Assembly: GCA_964609385.1 (NCBI GenBank)
Contig: CAZSSM010000099.1
Coordinates: 1 to 24,767, forward strand
Origin: CAZSSM01 sp964609385
Lineage (GTDB): Bacteria; Planctomycetota; Planctomycetia; Isosphaerales; Isosphaeraceae
DNA length: 24,767 nucleotides
Direction: 5' to 3'
Part shown: positions 15,202 through 22,818 of the stretch, piece by piece
Position numbering within the stretch: the first letter of the stretch is position 1
How the letters are laid out: each line of letters opens with the position of its first letter
The notes under the pieces: model-generated
The model's input: only the letters and a program-made list of their open reading frames with translations
Told to the model about the DNA's origin: nothing
Database searches by the model: none
Made by a program: the position numbers and the translations under genes

Positions 15202-16425
15202 TTAGTTTTCGATGGGTACCTTGTTCCGCCAGAGCGTTAGGAACTGATCGACGATCGCTGCGGAGAAATCGGGGGCGTTGATGTTGGACGGAAGCCGGAC
15301 GATCCTCCGCGTCTCGTCCTGGACGACCTTCGCCTCGAGGGTGTCGAACAGCGTCGCGTCGGCCTCGGGGTCGTGGAACGGCTGCCCGGGGGTGTCGAGC
15401 AGCGAGACGCCACCTTCGGGGACCAGGATCGTCAAGGGCGCGACGGACCGATTGAGCTTGTTCGCGATCCAGTGCGCGACCAGGCGATTCTCCTCGACGT
15501 TCGTCCGCATCAGGGTGACCTGGGCGTTGTGGACGTGGAGGTTGCGGTCGCGGAACCGCTCGGGGACGGTCACCCTCGCGCCGAAGTTGACCATGTCGAG
15601 GGCGCCGAGGCTCATGACGAGTGGGACCTGCTTTCGGAGCAGGATCTCGAACCGCTCGGGACCAGCGGGGAAGACGCCACCGACGACCTGGTCGGCGACC
15701 TCGGTAGTGGTGATGTCGAGCACGCCCTGGATCAGCCTGGATTCGACGAGCCGTTCCATCGCCCGGCCACCGGTACCGGTCGCGTGGAAGACGAGGACAT
15801 CGAAGCCCTCGTCCTCGAGGCGTTGACGGACGGCGGTCACGCAGGGCGTCGTCACGCCGAACATCGTCATCCCGACCGTCGGCCGCTCCTCGACCGCGTC
15901 GATGGTATGCGAGACCATGCCGGCCATCGCGTGCGCGGCATTGGCGAGGATCGGCCGGGAGACGCGGTTGAGCCCGGCGACGTCGACGACCGAGGGCATC
16001 ATCAGGATGTCGGTGCAATCGACGTAGCTCGATGTGTCGCCGCTGGCGACGGTCGAGACCATGAGCTTGGGCAGGCCGATGACGAGCCGGCGCATGGCGG
16101 CGGTGACGAGTGCCGTCCCCCCGCTGCCTCCGAGCCCGAGCACGCCGGCGACTCGTCCCGAGGCCACCTCGGCTTGGAGGAAGGCGCCGAGCGCATCGCC
16201 CATCGCGGTGACCGCGGCCCCCCGATCGGCGCTCTGCGGGATCGACCGCCCGGCCACCTCGAGCACTTGCGCGCGCGAGACATCCGGCTCGACCGTCGGT
16301 GGCCCGCCCGTGCCGACATCCACCATCGTGACCGCAACCCCTGCCGCCTTCAGGCATTGCGCCACGAAGGCGAGTTCCTCGCCCTTCGTATCCATCGTCG
16401 CGACCGCATGGACCGTCCGGTTCAT
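15202..16425 (-). CDS. Tm-1-like ATP-binding protein, UPF0261 family
   Basis: A 407-residue protein of PF06792 (UPF0261). Family landmarks in order are VATMDTKGEELAFVAQCLKA at the start, VDVGTGGPP, GVLGLGGSGGTALVTAAMR, LPKLMVSTVASGDTSSYVD, CTDILMMPSVVDVAGLN, VGMTMFGVTTPCVTA, FHATGTGGRAMERL, DITTTEVADQVVGG and PEGGVSLLDTPGQPFHDPEA. In the plant homologue Tm-1 this part binds ATP and viral replication protein; its role in bacteria is unknown, probably small-molecule metabolism. I prefer ATG 16425 (MNRTV) because GGGAG is eight bases upstream; for ATG 16431 the spacing is only two. It is followed downstream by its TIM-barrel partner. Confidence 0.9.
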   Translation of the reverse strand: MNRTVHAVATMDTKGEELAFVAQCLKAAGVAVTMVDVGTGGPPTVEPDVSRAQVLEVAGRSIPQSADRGAAVTAMGDALGAFLQAEVASGRVAGVLGLGGSGGTALVTAAMRRLVIGLPKLMVSTVASGDTSSYVDCTDILMMPSVVDVAGLNRVSRPILANAAHAMAGMVSHTIDAVEERPTVGMTMFGVTTPCVTAVRQRLEDEGFDVLVFHATGTGGRAMERLVESRLIQGVLDITTTEVADQVVGGVFPAGPERFEILLRKQVPLVMSLGALDMVNFGARVTVPERFRDRNLHVHNAQVTLMRTNVEENRLVAHWIANKLNRSVAPLTILVPEGGVSLLDTPGQPFHDPEADATLFDTLEAKVVQDETRRIVRLPSNINAPDFSAAIVDQFLTLWRNKVPIEN

Positions 16426-16825
16426 CGCCATCGCTCCCGATCTTTGACCGTCGCCCGACCTCACCGCGGAGGCGATCCCGGTCGCGGAACGTCCGCTCCC
16501 GTCCCATCCAGGATGGTAACCGATCCTTCATCCGGAGCGGTAAGTCCCGAGGAGCGTCTCCACGAGACCGTAGATGCGCGGATTTCTCCGAAACGATCAA
16601 CATAATCGACGACTCAACAATCCGTCAGGCCGAGAGGACCACGAAACCGTGCCGGGATCGTCGCTTTTGCTCCCGACAAGCCCGAGGCCAACAAAGAGGG
16701 CCGTTGACTGCCGTGCAGTTTTGATAGTTCAGTTTAATTTATCATGTAAAATTTTGTTCACAAAAAGCCAGAAAATCTAAAATATTTAGACATGATCATA
16801 ATTATGTTTCTCGGAGGCTATCCGT
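16426..16825. other. divergent intergenic region with AT-rich island
   Basis: About 400 bases between the UPF0261 gene (minus) and the kinase fragment (plus). From about 16716 to 16812 the base composition drops sharply (about 75% A/T by eye), with a small dyad CTAAA-ATA-TTTAG. It ends in a good ribosome-binding site (GGAGG, 16813-16817). The AT block could hold promoters or be foreign DNA. I see no gene. Confidence 0.45.
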
Positions 16826-17149
16826 GTGTTCGCTCCGCGAGACCCGCTCGGCATGGTGCTGCACGAGATGGTGACCGGCGAGATCCCCTACGAGGGGCTC
16901 GGCGGCCGCGCAGGGCTCCCCGATTTCCGCGTCGAGCTCGAGCGTGCCCTGCGTCCCGCCTCTGATTTCATCCCCGGTCGCCGCCGCTGGCCAATTCGAG
17001 CGCTGATCGCGATCGATGATTTCTTGAGCGTCTCACTCGCGCTCAATCCCGATGACCGGTTTGCCACCCGTTCTGTTTGGCTTGACGCTGCCGACGTGCT
17101 CCACGACCAGTTCCGTCCACGCCGGCGGTTGGGACCGCTTGGCCGGTAG
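16826..17149 (+). pseudogene. Ser/Thr protein kinase C-lobe fragment
   Basis: A 107-codon frame whose start reads LGMVLHEMVTGEIPYEG, the kinase subdomain IX helix and the following loop, and whose later part ALNPDDRFATRSVWLDAADV matches subdomain XI (the conserved Arg region). Everything before this is absent: glycine loop, VAxK lysine, HRD and DFG. The frame is closed by TAA nine codons upstream. GGAGG lies eight bases before GTG 16826, so the piece could still be translated, but it has no catalytic residues. A truncated gene is the best reading; a small stand-alone domain is the alternative. Confidence 0.55.
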
Positions 17150-17517
17150 CTGGCCGACTGGGCGGGGCGTTGGTCGCGACGGAAGGCGGTCGACCGATCG
17201 ACAAACCTGCACTAAGCTGGGTGATTCACGAACGCTGAACGATAAGAGATTTCGCTGAGTCGAATGAGTTGTCAGACTGCCTGTCAGAACGCAAGCGAAG
17301 GGTCGAGGCTACCATACGCGATACTTCAACCCGACTCAGGCAAACACCGTGCAGAGAGCCTTTTCGGTGATTCACAAACCGAATAATGCCAAATCAACGG
17401 TGACGCATTCGTTCGGAGAGGAGTCATGCGGGACGCGGCTGGTTCCTTGCGTCTGAGGCCCGCTGTGCGAGCGGCCAGCCGCACGATCCAGGACCGAGCC
17501 GCGTCTCCAGTTTAGAA
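17150..17517. other. gap with alternative stem structures
   Basis: About 368 bases between convergent frames. The notable part is 17432-17505: one arm (gacgcggctgg, 17432-17442) can pair either with ccagccgc (17475-17482) or with agccgcgtc (17497-17505), so the two stems exclude each other. It starts 13 bases after the fasciclin stop on the minus strand. The rest shows nothing. Confidence 0.4.
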
Positions 17518-18102
17518 CTAATCCGCCGGGCGTGACGCATCAAACATCCCGTCGATGACGTGGATCACCCCGTTTGGAGACTCGATGGTTTTCAGCACCG
17601 CAAACCCGTTGGCGGTCAGGCGGTCGTGCTCATCCATGCCGATCTTCACCCGGCGGTGTCGGTCGCCGTCTCTCATCCACACCAAAGCTGAACCGCCATC
17701 GCGGAAACTCTCGTCCGTCGTCTTGCCATACATCACGTGGCAGCGGAGGAAGTCAATGAGCGGCTGCGTCTCCTTTTCCGATAACAGCTTTTGGAAAGCG
17801 TTGCTCTTCAGGTGTCTTGGCGACGGGACGAAAATCGTCTGGGTCATCTTTGAATCGCGTTCCTGATTGACGGCGTGGAAGAGTCCTGCCTTCACGAAGC
17901 CCACCAGCATTGGGTTGAGGTCAACTTCTCTTGCGAAGGCGATGCCGATCGCCTCGTCGGTCTGGATGACGGCACGGTCCGATGTGGTGATCGTGTCGGT
18001 TGGCTCGGTGGCCGGATCCATCTCGCCCATCACGGGAGTCGACATTAGTGAAAAGAAGCCCGCAGAGAGCAGACACATAAAGTGGAGTTTTGAAGCAGTC
18101 AT
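17518..18102 (-). CDS. secreted fasciclin-domain protein
   Basis: A 194-residue protein with a signal peptide (MTASKLHFMCLLSAGFFSLM, cleavage around VMG) and one fasciclin (FAS1) domain. Visible family features are the first box TIFVPSPRHLKSNAFQKLLS (canonical F-T-V-F-A-P-T-D-x-A-F), the LRCHVMYGK motif (canonical L-x-x-H-V-x-x-G) and the end NGVIHVIDGMF (canonical G-V-I-H-x-I-D). Such proteins act in adhesion or matrix contact outside the cell. The first box is diverged (PSPRH for PTD). ATG 18102 has GGAGG eight bases upstream; an in-frame ATG at 18165 lacks a site and would hide the signal peptide. It is divergent from the toxin-antitoxin pair. Confidence 0.85.
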   Translation of the reverse strand: MTASKLHFMCLLSAGFFSLMSTPVMGEMDPATEPTDTITTSDRAVIQTDEAIGIAFAREVDLNPMLVGFVKAGLFHAVNQERDSKMTQTIFVPSPRHLKSNAFQKLLSEKETQPLIDFLRCHVMYGKTTDESFRDGGSALVWMRDGDRHRRVKIGMDEHDRLTANGFAVLKTIESPNGVIHVIDGMFDASRPAD

Positions 18103-18278
18103 CGCGATTTCCTCCAGAACAATGAGCCTCTTTCCAGGTGAGCGGCTCTTCGCCGTCCGCCGCACAGCTACTTCCTTCGCATTGGACTTTCTGACGGATT
18201 CGACAGAGGCCGAGAAACTGCCGCCACACGTCCAGAATGGGCAGACGAATACTTGGCTGGATCGGGGAGGTCACGCCA

Positions 18279-18527
18279 ATGGAACCGACGACTTACGACA
18301 AGGTGCTCGAACTCGCCCAGCAGCTCACCCCCGACGAGCGGGAGCGGCTGGCAAGCGAGTTGGCCAACAGGCAGTCGGCTGCTGAGCCTGCCATACCACG
18401 GTCGGGGGGACGGTCTGCGTTGGACGGATTTCGGGAACGAAGACTGCTCGGCACCATGACCGACGCCCCGCCCGACCTCAGCACCAATCCCGCTCACCTG
18501 GAGGGCTTCGGCGAAGATGACCGGTGA
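18279..18527 (+). CDS. antitoxin of VapBC-type pair
   Basis: An 82-residue acidic protein. Its N-terminus (TYDKVLELAQQLTPDERERLASEL) is the short helical block usual in antitoxins that accompany PIN toxins in planctomycetes and cyanobacteria (the P-x-E-R-x-x-L-x-x-x-L pattern). The remaining part is Pro/Arg-rich and probably disordered, wrapping the toxin. ATG 18279 has GGAGG eight bases upstream. Its stop overlaps the toxin start by eleven bases, the hallmark of a coupled toxin-antitoxin operon. Autoregulation is expected, but I see no clear operator palindrome in the 176-base divergent gap. Confidence 0.75.
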   Translation: MEPTTYDKVLELAQQLTPDERERLASELANRQSAAEPAIPRSGGRSALDGFRERRLLGTMTDAPPDLSTNPAHLEGFGEDDR

Positions 18528-18942
18528 AGCCGTGCTCGTCGACGCCGGGCCGCTCATCGCCCTCTACAACCCAGCCGACGCCAATCACGACGCCTGCGTT
18601 CATGCCATGGAAAACATTCCGTTCGGGAAGGCGTTGACCTGCTGGCCAGTTCTTACCGAGGCGGCCTACTTGATCGGCAAACGATTACGGTTCCGAGCGG
18701 ACATGCTTACGGCGGTCACGGAAGGGGACCTCGTCCTCGCCGACTTGCACGCGTCCGATGTTCCGCCGATCGCTGCGGTCCTGCGTCGGTACGGAGACCA
18801 GCAGATCGATCTGGCCGATGCCACGCTCCTCTGGCTCGCCGAACGTGAAGAGATTGACACCGTGCTGACACTCGACCGACGTCACTTCAGTGTGCTCCAA
18901 ACTTCCCGGGGGAACACGCTCCGAATCATCCCGGACCCCTAA
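18517..18942 (+). CDS. vapC: PIN-domain ribonuclease toxin, VapC-like
   Basis: A 141-residue PIN-domain protein. The acidic Mg-binding residues are all visible: D9 in VLVDAGPLIALYN, E48 in VLTEAAYLIG, D101 in IDLADATLLWLAE (D98 adjacent) and D120 in VLTLDRRHF. The length is that of VapC toxins, which cut tRNA or rRNA. It overlaps the antitoxin gene upstream, so the pair looks complete and possibly functional. The downstream converging gene (minus strand) runs, in its current frame, antisense through the toxin's 3' half; that is likely an accident of a lost stop. Confidence 0.88.
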   Translation: MTGEAVLVDAGPLIALYNPADANHDACVHAMENIPFGKALTCWPVLTEAAYLIGKRLRFRADMLTAVTEGDLVLADLHASDVPPIAAVLRRYGDQQIDLADATLLWLAEREEIDTVLTLDRRHFSVLQTSRGNTLRIIPDP

Positions 18943-20087
18943 GGGAAATGACTCGACCCGGTCACTCAATTGCCGAGACAGGATCTCCGCGTGCGGGGGA
19001 GCCGTGCCGAACCGGTCGCCGCAGACACAATGAAAGGTCTCCTCCCGGGCGTTCTCCAGCACGAGCAGTGTTGTTCCTGCGTCCCGCGTTTCCTTGATCT
19101 GGCTAGAGCTGATCGGCTCCGGCTTCCCGTGCGGGCATCGGCTGCACCGGCTCCGCTGCTCAGGACGCGGCGGCTGGGCATCGCCAGACTGCGAGTGACG
19201 CAGCACTTGTTGGAATCGGGTCGCCAGCTCGACCGTGCCCGCTTTCAGGCTCGGCGGCGGCGGCACCGCCAGGCCCTGGTGCGAGTCCATCGGGAAGACC
19301 AGACCGTACGGAGACTGCACGTGCTCGGTCGTCTCCAGCAGCACGGCATAGGCGGTAAGCCGGATCGAGTGCTTTCCGAACGCCACCCCCGCTTCGGTCC
19401 AAGCTTCTCGCCGCCGCTCCGGATGACCGGGATGCGGAGGCTGTCCCGCTCCAGCACCCGCCAGGGTGAGCCCTCAATCGGAACACCTGGATGCCGGAGC
19501 GGCTCCTCCAACTCGCGTGGCTCAAACCCCGCACGACGCATGCTCCACCAGTCCACCGGCTCCGGCGCTTCGATGCGTGGGCTCGGCTCGCGGATCGGAG
19601 CATGCAATGCGGCCCACCGACGTCCGGCCAGCGTAAAAATCACCTGCCCCGACTGCACGACGAAGTAGAGCGAGCCGACCAGCCCCACCGCGCCCAGTGA
19701 CACCACCACGGGGCTCTCGCGTGACATCGCCGCGACCACGATCGCCAGCACGACCAGCGTCGCCACCACGGCGATTGCCAGCCGTTTGAACTGACGACCA
19801 AGCTCCTCTTCGATCAGTTCGAGCGTGAAGTTCGGCAGGTAGTCCCATCTCGGTGTCAGGTCGTCGACATCACGCTCGTCCCCGATCTCTTGAGCGAGCA
19901 CGCCGGCCCGGCCGCAGAAGTAGTACTGGCCCAACGCGTGAACGCTCAACCGCCGGTGTCCGCCTGAAGAAGGGCCCTCGGACGACTCAACCGAACTATT
20001 GGGCGGTGCTTGCTCTGCTGGCTCCGGCCGAGGCTGCTCGGCCAAGATGGCGTCGAGGTCAAAATCGAAGTCGTCGTCTTCGCTCAT
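18685..20087 (-). pseudogene. membrane protein with Cas4/RecB-like features, frameshifted
   Basis: Starts at ATG 20087 with an acidic N-terminus. LSVHALGQYYFCGRAGVLAQ (about 47-66) resembles the first Cys block of Cas4-like nucleases. Two membrane helices follow (about 103-121 and 127-146). After PIEGSPWRVLERDSLRIPVI the frame breaks in a 5-base C/G tract (19386-19390); one base inserted there restores AFGKHSIRLTAYAVLLETTE, very like the Q-x-x-x-Y block of PD-(D/E)XK enzymes, then CSRCPHGKPEP and FHCVCGDRFG. The protein-like part ends near 18960; the frame stays open to 18685, antisense to vapC. Catalytic Asp and Glu/Lys are not evident. The start overlaps the kinase stop by one base (TGATG). 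Sequencing or assembly error in the homopolymer is possible. The Cas4 link is inference. Confidence 0.6.
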
Positions 20088-20848
20088 CACCACGACCCCA
20101 CCGCCACTGCCAACTCGACGAGGCCAACCGTCCGCTGCGACGGGCGCAGCTTCGTCGCGGTCCCGATGGCCCGGGTCAGCGATTCCGGCAACTCGGCATT
20201 CTTTAGCGACGACTCCTCCTTGCCGCGATCGGGCAGGCCACCCAGCACCGCATCGGCAAAAATCCGTCCCCAGGAATAGACGTCCGCGGCCGGAGTCACG
20301 GTCGTCTCGCCGGAAACTTCCGGAGCGCGGTAGGGGTCGTCCGGCCACTCCGCCGGCGACACGGTCGGCCCCCCTTCGAGCAGCTTTGCCAGCTCGAAAT
20401 CGGTCAGCACCGCTCGGTCCCGCTCAGCCAGCACGATGTGCTTGGGCGTCAACTCCCGGCGCACCATCTTTTGACCGTGCAGCGTGAGCAGCCCCTCCGC
20501 CACGCCCCGCATCACCTTCTTCAGCAGCGGCCGGGGCAGTGGCCCCTCGGCGATCCGCTCGGCCAACGTCGGACCCTCGTCCCACCGATCGATCACCCAC
20601 CACCGCTCTTCGACCCAGGCCGCAGTAAGGTTGCTCGCGATGTTCGGATGCGGACCGATCGACTCGCACACTTCCGGGTGACGACGAAGATGACCCTCTA
20701 GCTTCTCTCGCTCACTGTCAGCGAGGTGACGCAGCTCATAACACTTGCCGACCGCATAATGATTTGACAGGTAGCGGTGCTTCAGCTTGGCCCGCTGGAA
20801 CTGCAGCCCGTTCGCCGTTGGCCAAAGCCCAATCTTTTGGGGCGAGTA
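20087..20848 (-). pseudogene. kinase-like (pseudokinase) gene, N-terminus lost
   Basis: The frame is open from 20848, just after a TGA at 20849-20851, for 253 residues. It reads as a protein-kinase fold: N-lobe piece YAVGKCYELRHLADSEREKL, hinge WWVIDRWDEGPTLAERI, catalytic loop HGQKMVRRELTPKHIVL (HRDLKPxN replaced by RRELTPKH), DFE in place of DFG, activation-segment end YRAPE and subdomain IX ADVYSWGRIFADAV. Lack of HRD Asp and DFG Gly marks a pseudokinase. There is no ATG, only a GTG at 20671 inside the domain, and no glycine loop, so the 5' end is missing; the break coincides with the repeat at 20841-20937. It is coupled to the membrane Cas4-like gene by a TGATG overlap. Confidence 0.65.
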
Positions 20849-20937
20849 TCACGAGTATCAAACGCAAGACAGTCTTGATTCCCGACCACGGACAAAAAAC
20901 TCGGAAACCAGGGAACTCGACTCACTCGACCGGCCCC
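20841..20937 (-). repeat. dispersed intergenic repeat, copy A
   Basis: The reverse complement aligns to 11249-11338. It lies exactly between the truncated kinase-like gene and the truncated S41 peptidase, and the TGA closing the kinase frame falls inside it. It has no open frame of its own. Confidence 0.65.
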
Positions 20938-20943
20938 GTTTAG

Positions 20944-21303
20944 TGGAACTCGTTCCCCTACCACTTCAGGCAAGCAGGTCTCGGCCTGCTGATCGGAACG
21001 CGGACCTGGGGAGGGGTCATCGGTATCGGCGGGTATCCACAACTGATCGACGGCGGGGGTGTCAACGCACCATCGTTCGCGTTCTACGAACTCGATGGGA
21101 CGTGGGGGATTGAAGGACACGGCGTCGAGCCGGATATCGAGGTCATCGACGACCCCGCGAAGATGGTCGACGGCGGGGATCCCCAGCTCGACGAAGCCAT
21201 CAGGCAGATGCTGGCCGAGATCGAGCGAAACCCGTTCACGCCCCCACAACGCCCCGCCTATCCGGACCGCTGTGGAATCGGCATCCCCGAATCTAACAAG
21301 TAA
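20944..21303 (+). pseudogene. S41 (tricorn-like) peptidase C-terminal fragment
   Basis: After an in-frame TAG at 20941 the frame gives 119 residues that match the end of PDZ/tricorn-type S41 peptidases: FPYHFRQAGLGLLIGTRTWG with the strand after the catalytic Ser, then GGYPQLIDGGGVNAPSFAFY, WGIEGHGVEPDIEVIDDPAK and the C-terminal ERNPFTPPQRPAYPDRCG. The catalytic Ser segment and everything before it (about 900 residues in relatives) is missing, and no start codon or ribosome-binding site precedes it. The 5' break lies next to the dispersed repeat. Confidence 0.8.
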
Positions 21304-21412
21304 AGCCCGGTTTAAGCCTCGTGTGACTCAAGTGGAGGAGAACGGTCGGGTCTGCCGAAACGAAATTCCGCCCAATTCGTCGTGAGTTTGGACCAATTGA
21401 AAGGTGATACGC

Positions 21413-22231
21413 ATGTTTGAAAAGCTGTCTGTTTTGGTTCATCGCGGAAGCCGCGCAATGGCTTTCCTGTCTGGCCTGGCGCTCGCCACCGCCCCGGAAT
21501 GGGCCTCCGCCGATGTCCTGTTCTCAACGAGTTACGAGGAACCGACATATTCGGTGGGGCCGCTTGACGGACAAGACGGTTGGGTTGCACCGTTCTTTGG
21601 CGTCGCGGAAGTCACGTCGAATTTCTCGAGAAGCGGCTCTCAAGCGGTGGAGTTCGATGGGATCAATGAATTTGCACAGCAATTCGGCCCCTTCTCCACC
21701 TCGGAACCAGTGGTTGTGGTTCGACAGGCTGTATATATCGATGGGTCCGACGACGACGACCTCCTTGAAGAAGGCTTCTTTGTTACGCCACACGCGACTT
21801 TCGGCGACGACGTTGACGATGATTTCCTTGGTCAGATTTCAGTGGTAAACGGAGAGGGTACTCTGGGCCTAGGGGCTACCCTGGGCCTGAGAGACGGCGG
21901 GATCGGGTTCGTTCCCGTTCAGGTCGGCAGATGGTTCGTCCTTGAACATGTACTCGATTTCGCTAATCAGACTCAGGAAGCCTTCGTGGACGGAGAATTC
22001 ATCGCATCTGCATCGTTCTCGAACCCGGGCACTGAATTAAGCCGGGTCGAGATGGTGGTTCTCAACATCCCTAACCATCGCGTCTACTTTGATGACCTGA
22101 GCATTACAGCCATTCCCGAGCCGGCGACGTTTGAGCTTCTCTCCATTGGTGTTGTTGGCCTCATCGGGTTGCGGCGTAGGTGTTGGACTAGCTCACCACA
22201 TCGAGCCAAGAACGGGCAGGAAGAAGGATAA
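21413..22231 (+). CDS. PEP-CTERM protein with lectin-like (LamG) domain
   Basis: A 272-residue exported protein. It has a signal peptide (cleavage near ASA-DVLF), then a domain that starts SYEEPTYSVGPLDGQDGWV and shows the pattern of concanavalin A-like/LamG jelly-roll proteins (VEFDGINEFAQQFGPF, then ending VYFDDLSITAIPEP). PEP-CTERM begins at IPEPATFELLSIGVVGLIGL with RRR. After this comes an unusual extra tail of about 16 residues (CWTSSPHRAKNGQEEG), where relatives stop after the Arg cluster; the original stop may have been lost. ATG 21413 has AAAGGTG upstream; a GTG at 21404 is in frame but would overlap that site. A carbohydrate-binding role at the surface is possible. Confidence 0.82.
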   Translation: MFEKLSVLVHRGSRAMAFLSGLALATAPEWASADVLFSTSYEEPTYSVGPLDGQDGWVAPFFGVAEVTSNFSRSGSQAVEFDGINEFAQQFGPFSTSEPVVVVRQAVYIDGSDDDDLLEEGFFVTPHATFGDDVDDDFLGQISVVNGEGTLGLGATLGLRDGGIGFVPVQVGRWFVLEHVLDFANQTQEAFVDGEFIASASFSNPGTELSRVEMVVLNIPNHRVYFDDLSITAIPEPATFELLSIGVVGLIGLRRRCWTSSPHRAKNGQEEG

Positions 22232-22818
22232 ACGCGCCCGACAAGGTACGTGCCGATGAAACCAAGATGCAAAATTTTAATAAATTTGACTTAAATGATC
22301 ATATTGATCGATCTGTCGCAAGACCCAATGGCTCGTTTCAATAGAGAGACCGAGAATTTGGGATATCAACCGGGACGGTAATTCAAAGTTTTTCGACGAG
22401 AAACGGGGCTCCGATGATAGGAGTCCCGAAAACCATCGTTGAAGGAACAGCGTCCGACATCGAACTTCCGCTTTATTGATCCTGAAATATCATGGCCACT
22501 ACCAGGCACCGCAGCGCCGAATCCGAGAGGTTTATGAACCCGACGAGATGAAAGGCCGGGTCGAGTCTCACTGAGGTCCGTTTCGAGTCCACTTCGACTC
22601 TCGAGAGAGTCCGGAAATCGCCGAGAAGATCTTGGGGGGGAGTCTGGACGACGACCGGGCTCCGTTGGGTTGTTGGCTCGGCGAATCTGTTTGTTCGGAA
22701 TCTCCGGGAGTGGCATACTGGGAGTCGGGGTGGTCGACGACCTCCTCGTCGATCGAGGATCGGGCCACCTGTCGATGCGATTCGACTCGGAGCGAGTCGA
22801 ATCCAAGGAGGCCATAAT
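22232..22818. other. long leader region before Tat-signal gene
   Basis: About 587 bases without a gene. The left end (22265-22320) is AT-rich and the most likely promoter region. The right end holds two hairpins (22744-22758, CCTCG-TCGAT-CGAGG, and 22779-22803) just before the Shine-Dalgarno at 22805-22811. Long antisense frames here have no motif. Confidence 0.45.
22779..22803 (+). promoter_or_regulatory. perfect 11-bp hairpin abutting the Shine-Dalgarno
   Basis: GATTCGACTCG-GAG-CGAGTCGAATC, an 11-bp perfect stem with a 3-base loop. It ends one base before AAGGAGG (22805-22811), which serves ATG 22819. In RNA it could act as a stability element, as a ribosome stand-by structure or in translational control; as DNA it could be an operator. 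Confidence 0.6.

Noticed and set aside
15373..16605. 410-codon plus-strand frame
   Set aside because: Antisense to the UPF0261 gene; composition is His/Asp/Gly-biased with no family likeness.
20782..21249. 155-codon minus-strand frame between kinase-like gene and PEP-CTERM gene
   Set aside because: It is the antisense shadow of the S41 peptidase fragment, whose plus-strand sequence matches the family end.
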